Shown: positions 25,791 to 32,991 of the stretch, piece after piece | Numbering within the stretch: the stretch's first letter is position 1 | Layout of the letters: every line of letters starts with the position of its first letter | Assembly: GCF_000960765.1 (NCBI RefSeq) | Contig: NZ_JYNH01000039.1 | Coordinates: forward strand, 1 to 33,791 | Length of the DNA: 33,791 nucleotides | Direction: 5' to 3' | Source of the DNA: Desulfosporosinus sp. I2 | GTDB lineage: Bacteria; Bacillota; Desulfitobacteriia; Desulfitobacteriales; Desulfitobacteriaceae | Made by a program: the position numbers and the translations under genes | Notes under the pieces: generated by a model | What the model saw: only the letters and a program-made list of their open reading frames with translations | Database searches by the model: none | What the model was told of the DNA's origin: nothing

Positions 25791-26387
25791 TTAAATCCAT
25801 ATATTAAAACTATCCTTGTTCTCAATAATCTTTTCAGCTAGCAATGTCCCTGTATAATGAAAGTAATTTTCGTCATCCGCTCGACTTACAAACAATCGTC
25901 GAAGTAAAGGAATGCTATTAGTTTTATTAATATCAAAATTATCAATAGATCGTTTAAATTCATCTTCTAAGTTAGCATTACCCCAAGACTTAGGCCCTTT
26001 CTCCGGCTTGCTCCTGTTGACACGCCTCAAAAATTCAAAGGGAAACGCTCCAAACGAAATTAAAATCTTGGGTTTATACTCCAGAACGATTTCCCTAAAC
26101 AGCTCTATCTCTTTTGATACTTCTGAGCCCCACCAATTTAAGGTATTAGGAACTATTTCACTATCGCAGACAACATTCCGAATATAAATCTGAGTCGTAT
26201 CTATTCTTTTCTGAATCTTCCTATATACTTTATCCTGAACCTCATCTAAAACTGGAGCCCAAATGTTTTGGCGAACAGAAGAATGTTTTGGATTGACTAA
26301 TAACCAAATCGGATACGTACGGTCTCCCCACTCCCTCTTAACATTTTCAACGGAAAGTATATCTAATTGATGTGCCATGCTAGCCAC
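25791..26387 (-). CDS. Paralog 2 of the four-copy unknown family
   Basis: 198 residues from GTG 26387, with AAAGGTGGG 6 nt upstream. Conserved blocks: REWGDRTYPIWLLVNPKHSS, IWAPVLDEVQDKVYRKIQKR, IDTTQIYIRNVV, PNTLNWWGSEVSKEIELFRE, KPKILISFGAFPFEFLRRVN, GPKSWGNANLEDEFKRSIDN, FDINKTNSIPLLRRLF, and the end LAEKIIENKDSFNIWI. Its N-terminus is shorter and different from copies 1, 3 and 4. Upstream (26388-26888) are a UUCG hairpin element and promoter A. No known function; see paralog 1 for the fold guess. Confidence 0.78.
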   Translation of the reverse strand: MASMAHQLDILSVENVKREWGDRTYPIWLLVNPKHSSVRQNIWAPVLDEVQDKVYRKIQKRIDTTQIYIRNVVCDSEIVPNTLNWWGSEVSKEIELFREIVLEYKPKILISFGAFPFEFLRRVNRSKPEKGPKSWGNANLEDEFKRSIDNFDINKTNSIPLLRRLFVSRADDENYFHYTGTLLAEKIIENKDSFNIWI

Positions 26388-26573
26388 TCAAATCCCACCT
26401 TTATAATTTATGTTTCAATTCTTAAGCGATAACAATCTAAAATAATCTCTGTCCTCTACCCTTAGTCAGCAGCCACAATTTTTACTTTCCACCAAATATA
26501 ATTATTCTACCTTTGTAATAATGTTCTCAAACAAGACTCTAGTTTGCTCAACGATTCCGTGATATAATAACAA

Positions 26574-26613
26574 TGATCAAATTTCTTAGTGGCCTTTCGA
26601 GGCTGCTTTTTTT
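26574..26613. repeat. UUCG-hairpin element, copy A
   Basis: The element reads TGATCAAATTTCTTAG, then an 8-bp stem (26588-26607, AGTGGCCT/AGGCTGCT with GU pairs) around TTCG, then T7. Two further copies lie at 29726-29764 and 30067-30105. A TATAAT lies just upstream on the plus strand (26563-26568). The plus-strand reading looks like a terminator; the minus-strand reading places it in the leader of paralog 2. Confidence 0.7.
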
Positions 26614-26643
26614 AAATTAATTTGTGACTATACTCACAAATTA

Positions 26644-26672
26644 AGATTATCATTATGTTTCCATTTTGTCTA
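26644..26672 (-). promoter_or_regulatory. Shared promoter module, copy A (paralog 2)
   Basis: On the minus strand TAGACA (26667-26672), 17 nt, TAATCT (26644-26649). It is preceded by a partly conserved upstream region (CGTGAACATATCC...). It aligns with copies B, C and D upstream of three other transcription units. Confidence 0.5.
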
Positions 26673-26828
26673 TAGTATTATGGATATGTTCACGATAAAT
26701 TTATTGTATAGCATCTTTGTATTCTATATATTCCCTATAATTTATATATTGGTGACCTGAATTCGTCTTCTCTAACGGGATTTTCATCCATAAAATTGTC
26801 CTTTAAGTTAGTCGTATGAAAAAAAGTA

Positions 26829-26873
26829 AAACTAAAGCTCCTAAGATAATACAGTTATCATGGAGCTTTAGTT
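26829..26873 (-). terminator. Terminator after paralog 3
   Basis: Arms AACTAAAGCTCC/GGAGCTTTAGTT pair around a 20-nt loop, starting 15 nt past the stop of paralog 3. Minus-strand TTTTACTTTTTTTC follows. Confidence 0.75.
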
Positions 26874-26888
26874 TATTTATCAGTTAGT

Positions 26889-27512
26889 TTATTCAATCCA
26901 TATCTTAAGACTATCTTTGTTTTCAATAATCTTTTCAGCGATCTTCATCCCTACATAATGAAAGTAATTTTCGCCAAAATAATTGTGATTTTCAATTAAA
27001 TTACCGCTTGTGATGACTCTGCGAAGTAAGGGTATCCTATTCGTCTTGTCTATATCAAAGTTCTCAATTGCACTTCCAAATTCGTCTCCTAAGTATGAAG
27101 CACCCCAATACTTAGGACCCTTTTCGGGCTTGATCTCGTAAACACGCCTCAGAAACTCAAAGGGAAATGCCCCAAACGAAATTAGAATCTTCGGCTCATG
27201 TTCCAGAACAATTTCCCTGAACAACTCTATTTCCCTCGCAACATCTGCTCCCCACCAATTTAATGTATTAGGTACTATATTGCCGTCACTAACAACATTT
27301 CTGATGTAAATATTTGTAGTATCGATTCGTTTTCTAATTTCTCTAAAGATTTTATCCTGTATCTCAGCTAATACGGGTGTCCATATGTTGTGCCGTACAG
27401 CTGGATGTTTTGGATTAACTAATAACCAAATTGGATAATTTCTATCTCCCGATTCTCGTTTCTTCATTTTCTCGACTAAAGGTATATATTTATCGATAGC
27501 TATGCTTGACAA
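26889..27512 (-). CDS. Paralog 3 of the four-copy unknown family, in operon with SulP
   Basis: 207 residues from TTG 27512, with AAAGGTGGG 6 nt upstream (frame open from 27545). It carries all family blocks: SGDRNYPIWLLVNPKHPAVR, IWTPVLAEIQDKIFREIRKR, IDTTNIYIRNVVSD, NTLNWWGADVAREIELFREI, EPKILISFGAFPFEFLRRVY, KPEKGPKYWGASYLGDEFGS, FDIDKTNRIPLLRRVI, YFGENYFHYVGMKIAEKIIE and the end DSLKIWIE. No signal peptide or membrane helix. It starts about 100 nt after the SulP gene with no terminator between, so the two are probably co-transcribed. Confidence 0.8.
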   Translation of the reverse strand: MSSIAIDKYIPLVEKMKKRESGDRNYPIWLLVNPKHPAVRHNIWTPVLAEIQDKIFREIRKRIDTTNIYIRNVVSDGNIVPNTLNWWGADVAREIELFREIVLEHEPKILISFGAFPFEFLRRVYEIKPEKGPKYWGASYLGDEFGSAIENFDIDKTNRIPLLRRVITSGNLIENHNYFGENYFHYVGMKIAEKIIENKDSLKIWIE

Positions 27513-27608
27513 ATGAATCCCACCTTTCAGTATGATTTCTGTCACAATTGATTATAATTTTAGTCGTTCCAAAGTTTACCAATAAGAATTAATCAAAAAT
27601 ATCTTCTC

Positions 27609-29411
27609 TTAGATATTCCTGTTAGCAGACCACTGTTGACCATTAAAATTTGTAACAGACTCTAGGAGATTGCAAGCCAAAGAATTCTTTTCGGTATCTT
27701 TCTCACATTTTAGAACGGCTCTTGCTCGTTCTAATGCATTAGTGGAAGAAGCAAATACTTCATTTTCCGACATAAATATATTGTCAACGTCGATATCAGC
27801 ATCGAGATTTGAATTTTTAAGCATAGAACTAAGATCAGCCTTAACACCACTGACAATAAGGATCCCACCCGCTTCTCTTACAGTCCTGATAAAAACTTTT
27901 AGGGCATTAATTGATGTCAAATCAATTGACACTACATACTTCATTCTTAAAATAAACACTTTCGATTTGTTAACCAAGCTAGCAAGTTTTTCTTCTAAGT
28001 CATAAGCCGAGCCGAAGTATAAATTTCCTTCTAATTGAATAATTAAGATATCGACTTTTCCCTTTAGAACCTCAACTTCATTCTCAATAATTTGGGATTC
28101 TGTTCCCTGTGTTGGGACAAGAATTTTAACAGGTACTCTGTTCGTGTCTCTGAGGTATAAAGCAATCGATAGCGCAATTCCCAAATAAATTGCTTGATCT
28201 AAGTCAGGCATTAAAATAGTTGCGAAACAGGTTACCCACATTGCTATAGAATCCGATTTCAATAAGCCGACTTTAACGACTTTCTTGATTTCCTTTTGGT
28301 CGATCAAATTATAAGCAGTTACTAAAATCACGCCGGCAAGGCATGGATTCGGTATATATTTTGCGAACGGCGCTAAAAACAAGAGCACTAAAGCCACGAC
28401 AACACCTGACATAATTCCAGCTAATCTGCTAACGGCTCCATTATGATAATTAATCGCCGAACGAGTAAATGAACCCGAACCAGGGAAACACTGGAAAAAC
28501 GATGATACTAGGTTTGCTAAACCCTGTCCGACAAATTCCTGGTTAGCATCAATTTTTTGTCGGGAAGTGCTGGAAATAGATTTGGCGATTGAAATGGCTT
28601 CTACCAATCCAATAATAGAAATGGCAATAGCACCACTAAAGACGCTTTGAATAGACTCCAGATTAAATTGTACCATTTTAAAGGGTGGTAGCGAAGAAGG
28701 AATATAACCTGTTAGTTTTATACCCTTCTGTTCTAATGAAAAAATAACGATGAAAATTATTGGAATGACAATTCCGATTAAAGCACCAGGCAAGTTCTTA
28801 TTGATCCTTTTACAGATTAACATAATGGCTATCGTCATTAATCCAAGGCCAAGTGCGTAGAAGTTGGTTTGGTCTAGGTGGGTTATAACATAATAGAATT
28901 TCATTGTCGTTGGCATGTGTGCTGAATCTTTGATAGAAATACTTAGGAGTGTACTTAATTGACCCAGAGCGATTAATACACCAGCCCCGGCTGTGAAACC
29001 AACGATAACAGTATGGGACACGAAATTGATAACCTTGCCCAGCTTTATGGCTCCAAAGAAAATTTGTAAGGCCCCTACGAGAAACGTCATAAGAAATAAC
29101 AGTTGATATGCGTTATCTAGTCCCATATAGTTCCTCATGCTGCCTGCTACGAGTAGCGCTATGGCATTGGTCGGACCAGCGATCAGGTGTTTTGAACTGC
29201 CAAATAATGAACCGACAATGGTTGATACTATTGCTGTATACAAACCATACACTGGGTTAACGCCCGCGATCAATGCATAAGCCATAGATTGTGGTATTGC
29301 AACCACTGCCACTGTCAATGCAGCAATCAGGTCCTTACTGAAATATTCTTTTTTGTATGATTTTATATCATTAATTGCAGGAGATAATAACAAAGGAATC
29401 CCACCCTTCAT
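27609..29411 (-). CDS. SulP-family anion transporter with STAS domain
   Basis: Up to 600 residues. The membrane part has the SulP signature near the N-terminus (SKDLIAALTVAVVAIPQSMA, YALIAGVNPVYGLYTAIV), SSKHLIAGPTNAIALLVAGS, and later QEFVGQGLANLVSSFFQCFP with GSGSFTRSAINYHNGAVSRL. A STAS domain (about 440-560, VDILIIQLEGNLYFGSAYDL, YVVSIDLTSINALKVF) follows. The substrate could be sulfate, bicarbonate or another anion; sequence alone does not decide. ATG 29411 overlaps the stop of a small open frame. However, AAGGGTGGG lies 6 nt before TTG 29393, the same start context as the paralogs, so 29393 is a serious alternative. Confidence 0.92.
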   Translation of the reverse strand: MKGGIPLLLSPAINDIKSYKKEYFSKDLIAALTVAVVAIPQSMAYALIAGVNPVYGLYTAIVSTIVGSLFGSSKHLIAGPTNAIALLVAGSMRNYMGLDNAYQLLFLMTFLVGALQIFFGAIKLGKVINFVSHTVIVGFTAGAGVLIALGQLSTLLSISIKDSAHMPTTMKFYYVITHLDQTNFYALGLGLMTIAIMLICKRINKNLPGALIGIVIPIIFIVIFSLEQKGIKLTGYIPSSLPPFKMVQFNLESIQSVFSGAIAISIIGLVEAISIAKSISSTSRQKIDANQEFVGQGLANLVSSFFQCFPGSGSFTRSAINYHNGAVSRLAGIMSGVVVALVLLFLAPFAKYIPNPCLAGVILVTAYNLIDQKEIKKVVKVGLLKSDSIAMWVTCFATILMPDLDQAIYLGIALSIALYLRDTNRVPVKILVPTQGTESQIIENEVEVLKGKVDILIIQLEGNLYFGSAYDLEEKLASLVNKSKVFILRMKYVVSIDLTSINALKVFIRTVREAGGILIVSGVKADLSSMLKNSNLDADIDVDNIFMSENEVFASSTNALERARAVLKCEKDTEKNSLACNLLESVTNFNGQQWSANRNI

Positions 29412-29596
29412 CCAAATGACATCTCATTAGTGAATAGAAAATGCAATGTTCGCATTTTTATTACTTTACGGCTAAATTGGTCTCCCATAATTCCTCCGAT
29501 TTTTGTGCCATAATCTTTCGTTAATCTATCTAACCAGAGGACAGATTCTTCTATAGCATACCTTTGTAGTTCTAAAAATCGTCTAACGTCTCGGCT
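29408..29596 (-). pseudogene. Possible small coding remnant upstream of SulP
   Basis: An open frame without a usable start codon reads VRRFLELQRYAIEESVLWLD, then TKDYGTKIGGIMGDQFSRKV and ends MRTLHFLFTNEMSFG. Amino-acid use looks protein-like. An ATG-led frame just upstream (MYWSRLKPRR) would join it with a one-base slip. Its TGA overlaps the SulP ATG (ATGA). I do not recognise a family. Confidence 0.3.
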
Positions 29597-29725
29597 TTAA
29601 TCTTGACCAATACATAAGGTAGTTGAAATCAAGTTTAATATTGAGTGAAGAATTTCACGAGAACGAGCGAGCGAATCAAACTGAGCAAAATCTCAAAATA
29701 ATAGTCCAACTTTTCATAATACCGA

Positions 29726-29764
29726 TGATCAAATTTCTTAGCGCCTTTCGAGGCAGCTTTTTTT
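29726..29764. repeat. UUCG-hairpin element, copy B
   Basis: TGATCAAATTTCTTAG is identical to copy A. The stem AGCGCCT/AGGCAGCT (one bulge) closes the same TTCG loop, followed by T7. Stem bases differ from copy A while pairing is largely kept. Confidence 0.7.
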
Positions 29765-29834
29765 AGTTTACACTGGCTGAAGCCTTTATGGTTAGTGGTA
29801 ATCCCCCCTTTAGTATCTACCTAGCATCAAGTAA

Positions 29835-29864
29835 AGATTAGCATTGAGTACAATGTTGTGTCTA
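29835..29864 (-). promoter_or_regulatory. Shared promoter module, copy B (SulP operon)
   Basis: Minus-strand TAGACA (29859-29864), 18 nt, TAATCT (29835-29840). The upstream box GAGTACGACAATACTG (29873-29888) is shared with copy C at 15 of 16 bases. The leader to SulP is about 420-430 nt and includes hairpin copy B. Confidence 0.5.
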
Positions 29865-29957
29865 TAGTAGATCAGTATTGTCGTACTCGATATTTTTTAT
29901 GGTGTAATTGATGACATTGAAATCTTTTTCAAATAACCAAAGCCAATTTAAATAGAT

Positions 29958-29989
29958 AGGCCCGAAGAGGATACATATCTTCAGGCCCT
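29958..29989 (-). terminator. Interrupted hairpin of uncertain role
   Basis: AGGCCCGAAGA at the left pairs with TCTTCAGGCCCT at the right apart from a mismatch. No clean U-run follows on either strand. It may end the short transcript from promoter C. Confidence 0.45.
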
Positions 29990-30066
29990 AATCTACTTTA
30001 GTCCTTCTAAAGCTAGCTTAAAGATATAATTCTAACCCCTAGTAGGCTTTATGCGATACATAATAA

Positions 30067-30105
30067 TAATCAAATTTCTTAGCGACCTTTCGAGGCTGCT
30101 TTTTT
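30067..30105. repeat. UUCG-hairpin element, copy C
   Basis: TAATCAAATTTCTTAG differs by one base from copies A and B. Stem AGCGACCT/AGGCTGCT with one mismatch around TTCG, then T6. It lies 81 nt past the stop of the 30-residue membrane peptide gene. Confidence 0.7.
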
Positions 30106-30185
30106 ATAGACCTATATGGGACCCGTAGCTTAAAACCTTCTTACTGAACCTGAACGCTAGTTTATTCAATTTCTAATCCTCCTCG

Positions 30186-30278
30186 TTAATTCATGCCATG
30201 AGTCCTTGACTTATAATCGAAAAGAACAATTCCGAAAACAGCGACCATAACGATGATAGCAATAACACCCATAACCAT
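30186..30278 (-). CDS. 30-residue single-pass membrane peptide
   Basis: Minus-strand ATG 30278 has AAGGAGG 7 nt upstream, the best ribosome site of the region. The peptide is MVMGVIAIIVMVAVFGIVLF followed by DYKSRTHGMN. It is one membrane helix and a short polar tail, with no signal cleavage site. Promoter module copy C lies about 40 nt upstream and a UUCG hairpin about 80 nt downstream, so it is probably its own short transcript. It may be a small subunit or regulator of a neighbouring transporter, but no family is recognised. Confidence 0.7.
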   Translation of the reverse strand: MVMGVIAIIVMVAVFGIVLFDYKSRTHGMN

Positions 30279-30315
30279 AATCTCAACCTCCTTATCTATT
30301 TGATTAACTAACTAA

Positions 30316-30344
30316 AGATTAACATCGTCAAAATTCGCTGTCTA
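30316..30344 (-). promoter_or_regulatory. Shared promoter module, copy C (membrane peptide)
   Basis: Minus-strand TAGACA (30339-30344), 17 nt, TAATCT (30316-30321), with the upstream box GAGTACGATAATACTG (30353-30368). The predicted start, near 30309, is about 30 nt before the peptide ATG. Confidence 0.55.
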
Positions 30345-30426
30345 TAGCAATACAGTATTATCGTACTCAGTTTTATTTATGGTTGAACTGTAAAACATTA
30401 AGTAATAATGACCTTGGCTGTAAAAA

Positions 30427-30470
30427 GGCTCTGATTAATTGTCTTCTCTTAAAGACTGTTAATCAGAGCC
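30427..30470 (-). terminator. Hairpin downstream of the TSUP operon (second)
   Basis: A perfect 12-bp stem GGCTCTGATTAA/TTAATCAGAGCC with an inner GTCTT/AAGAC pairing. TTTTTA follows on the minus strand, making it a good terminator. Confidence 0.75.
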
Positions 30471-30490
30471 ACAAAACAGAACATATTAAA

Positions 30491-30521
30491 GCCCCGAGGA
30501 GAAGTGTTATCTCTTCGGGGC
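30491..30521 (-). terminator. Hairpin downstream of the TSUP operon (first)
   Basis: A GC-rich stem GCCCCGA-GGAGA/TCTC-TTCGGGGC with a small internal loop, 26 nt past the stop of the small membrane gene. TTTAATATG follows on the minus strand. It stands in tandem with the hairpin at 30427-30470. Confidence 0.7.
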
Positions 30522-30547
30522 CACTCTATTGTAACATCTAGTCAAAA

Positions 30548-31018
30548 TTATTCAGCAATGTGGAAAACTCCAGAAGCAGCTAGAACAATAATAATAATCT
30601 CCAACCCAACCATAGTAGCATATGGAAAATCCTTTTTACGCAAGTAGGTCACTAACAGTGATAAATAACCTAGAACAGACACTACCCCCAAAAAGGCTAA
30701 ACCCACCAAATTTAAATAATCGGCATGAGTAATTAAACCTAACCAGTCCCAACCTATGGGAGCATTTGTTGCTTGTGAATACTGATGTACACTCATACCC
30801 CAATAAAGTGGCATGTCTGATGGTTTAACAATTGGATCTAAAAAACCAGCCATATAAATAAGAAATGTAATTACCATGACAATAATTCCGGCCCATGAGC
30901 AAAACAACAAGATGTTAGCATATTTATTCTGTTCTGGACTTACCTCAACATCTATATTAGTTTGGTCACTCATGGCACTCCGTAAATTATTACTTGGAAT
31001 AGGTGTTTGACTGCTCAT
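30548..31018 (-). CDS. Small membrane protein paired with TSUP exporter (DUF1634-like)
   Basis: A 156-residue protein. A hydrophilic N-terminus is followed by three membrane helices (LLFCSWAGIIVMVITFLIYM, LNLVGLAFLGVVSVLGYLSLL, MVGLEIIIIVLAASGVF) and a polar loop with LYWGMSVHQYSQATNAPIGW. It follows the TSUP gene by 6 nt, so both are co-expressed. A similar pairing of TauE/SafE transporters with DUF1634-type membrane proteins is known, and I place it there tentatively. Probably an accessory subunit. Confidence 0.6.
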   Translation of the reverse strand: MSSQTPIPSNNLRSAMSDQTNIDVEVSPEQNKYANILLFCSWAGIIVMVITFLIYMAGFLDPIVKPSDMPLYWGMSVHQYSQATNAPIGWDWLGLITHADYLNLVGLAFLGVVSVLGYLSLLVTYLRKKDFPYATMVGLEIIIIVLAASGVFHIAE

Positions 31019-31024
31019 AATATT

Positions 31025-31951
31025 TTACCCCCATCCTAATCCTGCTAGTAATGATTTTAAACCAGCGAACAATAACATTAGAATAACAATATAACGAATA
31101 GATTTTGGCTTTGCAGTGTTCAAAATCTTGACACCTACCCTCGAGCCCACCATAATCCCTATGACAGATGGAATTGTTATAATAGGAAGTACAGCACCTT
31201 GATTCAAATAAATCCACGCCGCGGAAGTATCTGTAATAGCTAACAGTGACATACTTGTACCAACCGCAATTTTAAGCGGTGCCCCTAAGAGGAGGTTGAG
31301 CACTGGCACGTTAGCCCAGCCTGCGCCTATCCCAAACATTCCAGCAATTATCCCAATACCACTAAAGAGTACAAGTCCAGCGGGAAGTCTCCATACGGTC
31401 CAACGAACGTCCTTACCACTAGAAGGCTCGAAATAAGCACCTCCAATATTTAAGTAACGAGCTAAAGCATCAGGACGACCGATCTTAGGAAATTCGCTAT
31501 TCTTTGAAAAAATGAAAAGCATTGCAATCCCTGTAATTAAGAGCCCTAACAAAATCTTGAGAATACTTTGGGGTAGTGAAAGTCCTAAAAATGCGCCTAC
31601 AATGCTTGATGCTGAAGCAATTACTGCTAAAGGTATAACCAAGCGTAGGCTAGCTAAATTTGATTTTAAGAGTTTAGGTGCTGCAGACAACGAACAAGCA
31701 AGCGCTACAAACAAGCCTGAGCCACGGATGAAGTCAAAGTTAAAGGGGAAAAAACTGCTGACAATAGGCACATAGAGTACACTACCTCCTACCCCGGCTA
31801 ACGCAGCAACAATACCAATCAAAAAGGTAGAAAATAGTAACGCTAGAGGCCATACCCACCAAGGTACTCCAGGTGTACCCGCTGCTTGAGCTACAGCAAG
31901 ATTAGTTGATGTAAATAATGAACTAGCATACATAAAGAAATTTCCAATCAT
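31025..31951 (-). CDS. TSUP (TauE/SafE) family anion exporter
   Basis: 308 residues with about eight membrane helices in two related halves. Glycine-rich signatures are LIGIVAALAGVGGSVLYVPI in the first half and GIIAGMFGIGAGWANVPVLN in the second, the repeat typical of TauE/SafE. A soluble insert of about 45 residues lies between the halves. Family members export sulfite, sulfoacetate or related anions; the SulP gene nearby fits a sulfur-anion theme but does not prove it. TAGGAGG lies 9 nt before the ATG. Confidence 0.88.
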   Translation of the reverse strand: MIGNFFMYASSLFTSTNLAVAQAAGTPGVPWWVWPLALLFSTFLIGIVAALAGVGGSVLYVPIVSSFFPFNFDFIRGSGLFVALACSLSAAPKLLKSNLASLRLVIPLAVIASASSIVGAFLGLSLPQSILKILLGLLITGIAMLFIFSKNSEFPKIGRPDALARYLNIGGAYFEPSSGKDVRWTVWRLPAGLVLFSGIGIIAGMFGIGAGWANVPVLNLLLGAPLKIAVGTSMSLLAITDTSAAWIYLNQGAVLPIITIPSVIGIMVGSRVGVKILNTAKPKSIRYIVILMLLFAGLKSLLAGLGWG

Positions 31952-32117
31952 AACTTTTTGACCTCCTACGGTTAAACTAAATATTTACGGTGGTTTTAGA
32001 ACTTTAAGGATCGGTCAATGCCAAAGTGATAATATTGACATGTATCCTTGTACCTATTTTCACCGCCTCTCTATTTAGACAATCTTTTCTAAGAACATCT
32101 TGTAATTAATGTGTTGT

Positions 32118-32750
32118 TTATCCCACCCATATATTAAAACGATCCTTATTCTCAATAATCTTATCGGCAATCTTTGTACCGACATATTGGAAGTAATTTT
32201 CACCTAAACTATCAGGATCTACAATGAATTTTCCACTTTCAATGACTCGTCGAAGTAATGGAATGCAATTAGTTTTGTTAATGTCAAAGTTCTGAATTGA
32301 TCTTCCAAATTCATTTCCTAATTTTGTCGTACCCCAAGATTTAGGTCCTTTTTCGGGTTTGATCTCATAGACTCGTCTCATAAATTCATAAGTAAATGCT
32401 CCAAAAGTAATTAAAATCTTAGGTTTATATTGAAAAGCGATTTCCCTAAACGACTCTATTTCAGAAGCAACTTCTGGTCCCCACCAATTTAGTGTCTTAG
32501 GAACTATATCGCTATCTTCAACAGCATTCCTAACATAAATATTCGTCGAGTCTATTCTCATATGCATTTCCTTAAATACTCTGTCCTGAATCTCAGCTAA
32601 CACAGGTGACCAAATGTTATGTCGGACAGCAGGATGTTTTGGATTCACTAATAGCCAAATTGGGTAAGTTTTTTCTCCCGACTCCCTTTTCATCTTCCTC
32701 TTTTCCTTCTCATCTATAGATGAATATTTATTGAGTACTAAGCTGGGCAA
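32118..32750 (-). CDS. Paralog 4 of the four-copy unknown family
   Basis: 210 residues from TTG 32750, 6 nt after a GGGGGG ribosome site. It contains GEKTYPIWLLVNPKHPAVRH, IWSPVLAEIQDRVFKEMHMR, IDSTNIYVRNAVEDSDIVPK, NWWGPEVASEIESFREIAFQ, KPKILITFGAFTYEFMRRVY, KPEKGPKSWGTTKLGNEFGR, FDINKTNCIPLLRRVIESGK and the end IIENKDRFNIWVG. The N-terminus (PSLVLNKYSSID) resembles paralog 1 (SSLVLNKNYSPL). The predicted leader contains a 144-bp array of 12-bp repeats. Confidence 0.8.
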   Translation of the reverse strand: MPSLVLNKYSSIDEKEKRKMKRESGEKTYPIWLLVNPKHPAVRHNIWSPVLAEIQDRVFKEMHMRIDSTNIYVRNAVEDSDIVPKTLNWWGPEVASEIESFREIAFQYKPKILITFGAFTYEFMRRVYEIKPEKGPKSWGTTKLGNEFGRSIQNFDINKTNCIPLLRRVIESGKFIVDPDSLGENYFQYVGTKIADKIIENKDRFNIWVG

Positions 32751-32810
32751 GCTAATCCCCCCGTTCAGTCGTTATGCTCGCTCACCGACAAGAGCTGGCT
32801 GTTTATAAAT

Positions 32811-32954
32811 CATTCGTGAATTTTTTCATAAATTTTTTCATAGCTTCTTTCATCGATCATTATCTTGATCTTTTTGTGGAACATTTCATGAATCTTTTCG
32901 TGAATCTTTTCGTGAATCTTTTCGTGAATCTTTTCGTGGATCTTTTCGTGGATC
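32811..32954 (-). repeat. Array of twelve 12-bp units in the leader of paralog 4
   Basis: Read on the minus strand, units run from two GATCCACGAAAA and three GATTCACGAAAA, through GATTCATGAAAT, GTTCCACAAAAA, GATCAAGATAAT, GATCGATGAAAG, AAGCTATGAAAA and AATTTATGAAAA, to AATTCACGAATG. The first five units are near-identical and the rest progressively diverged, while the 12-nt phase is never broken. The minus frame stays open as (KIHE)n, but no start codon with a ribosome site exists downstream of promoter D. Confidence 0.85.
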
Positions 32955-32991
32955 TTTTTTCTTAATACTAAGTAACTATGTTCACAATCAA

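Larger units (their letters stand above)
26388..26888. other. Intergenic region upstream of paralog 2
   Basis: About 500 nt without a gene. It contains the hairpin element copy A (26574-26613), the promoter module copy A (26644-26672) and the terminator of paralog 3 (26829-26873). The segment 26390-26570 would be a long AU-rich leader of paralog 2; I see no further structure. Confidence 0.55.
29597..30185. other. Structured intergenic region upstream of SulP
   Basis: No gene seen over about 590 nt. It holds hairpin copies B (29726-29764) and C (30067-30105), promoter module copy B (29835-29864) and a hairpin at 29958-29989. Confidence 0.5.

Noticed and set aside
26574-26613. UUCG elements as a known riboswitch
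   Set aside because: I compared them from memory with c-di-GMP, preQ1, guanidine, fluoride and SAM leader motifs and found no match to their conserved cores.
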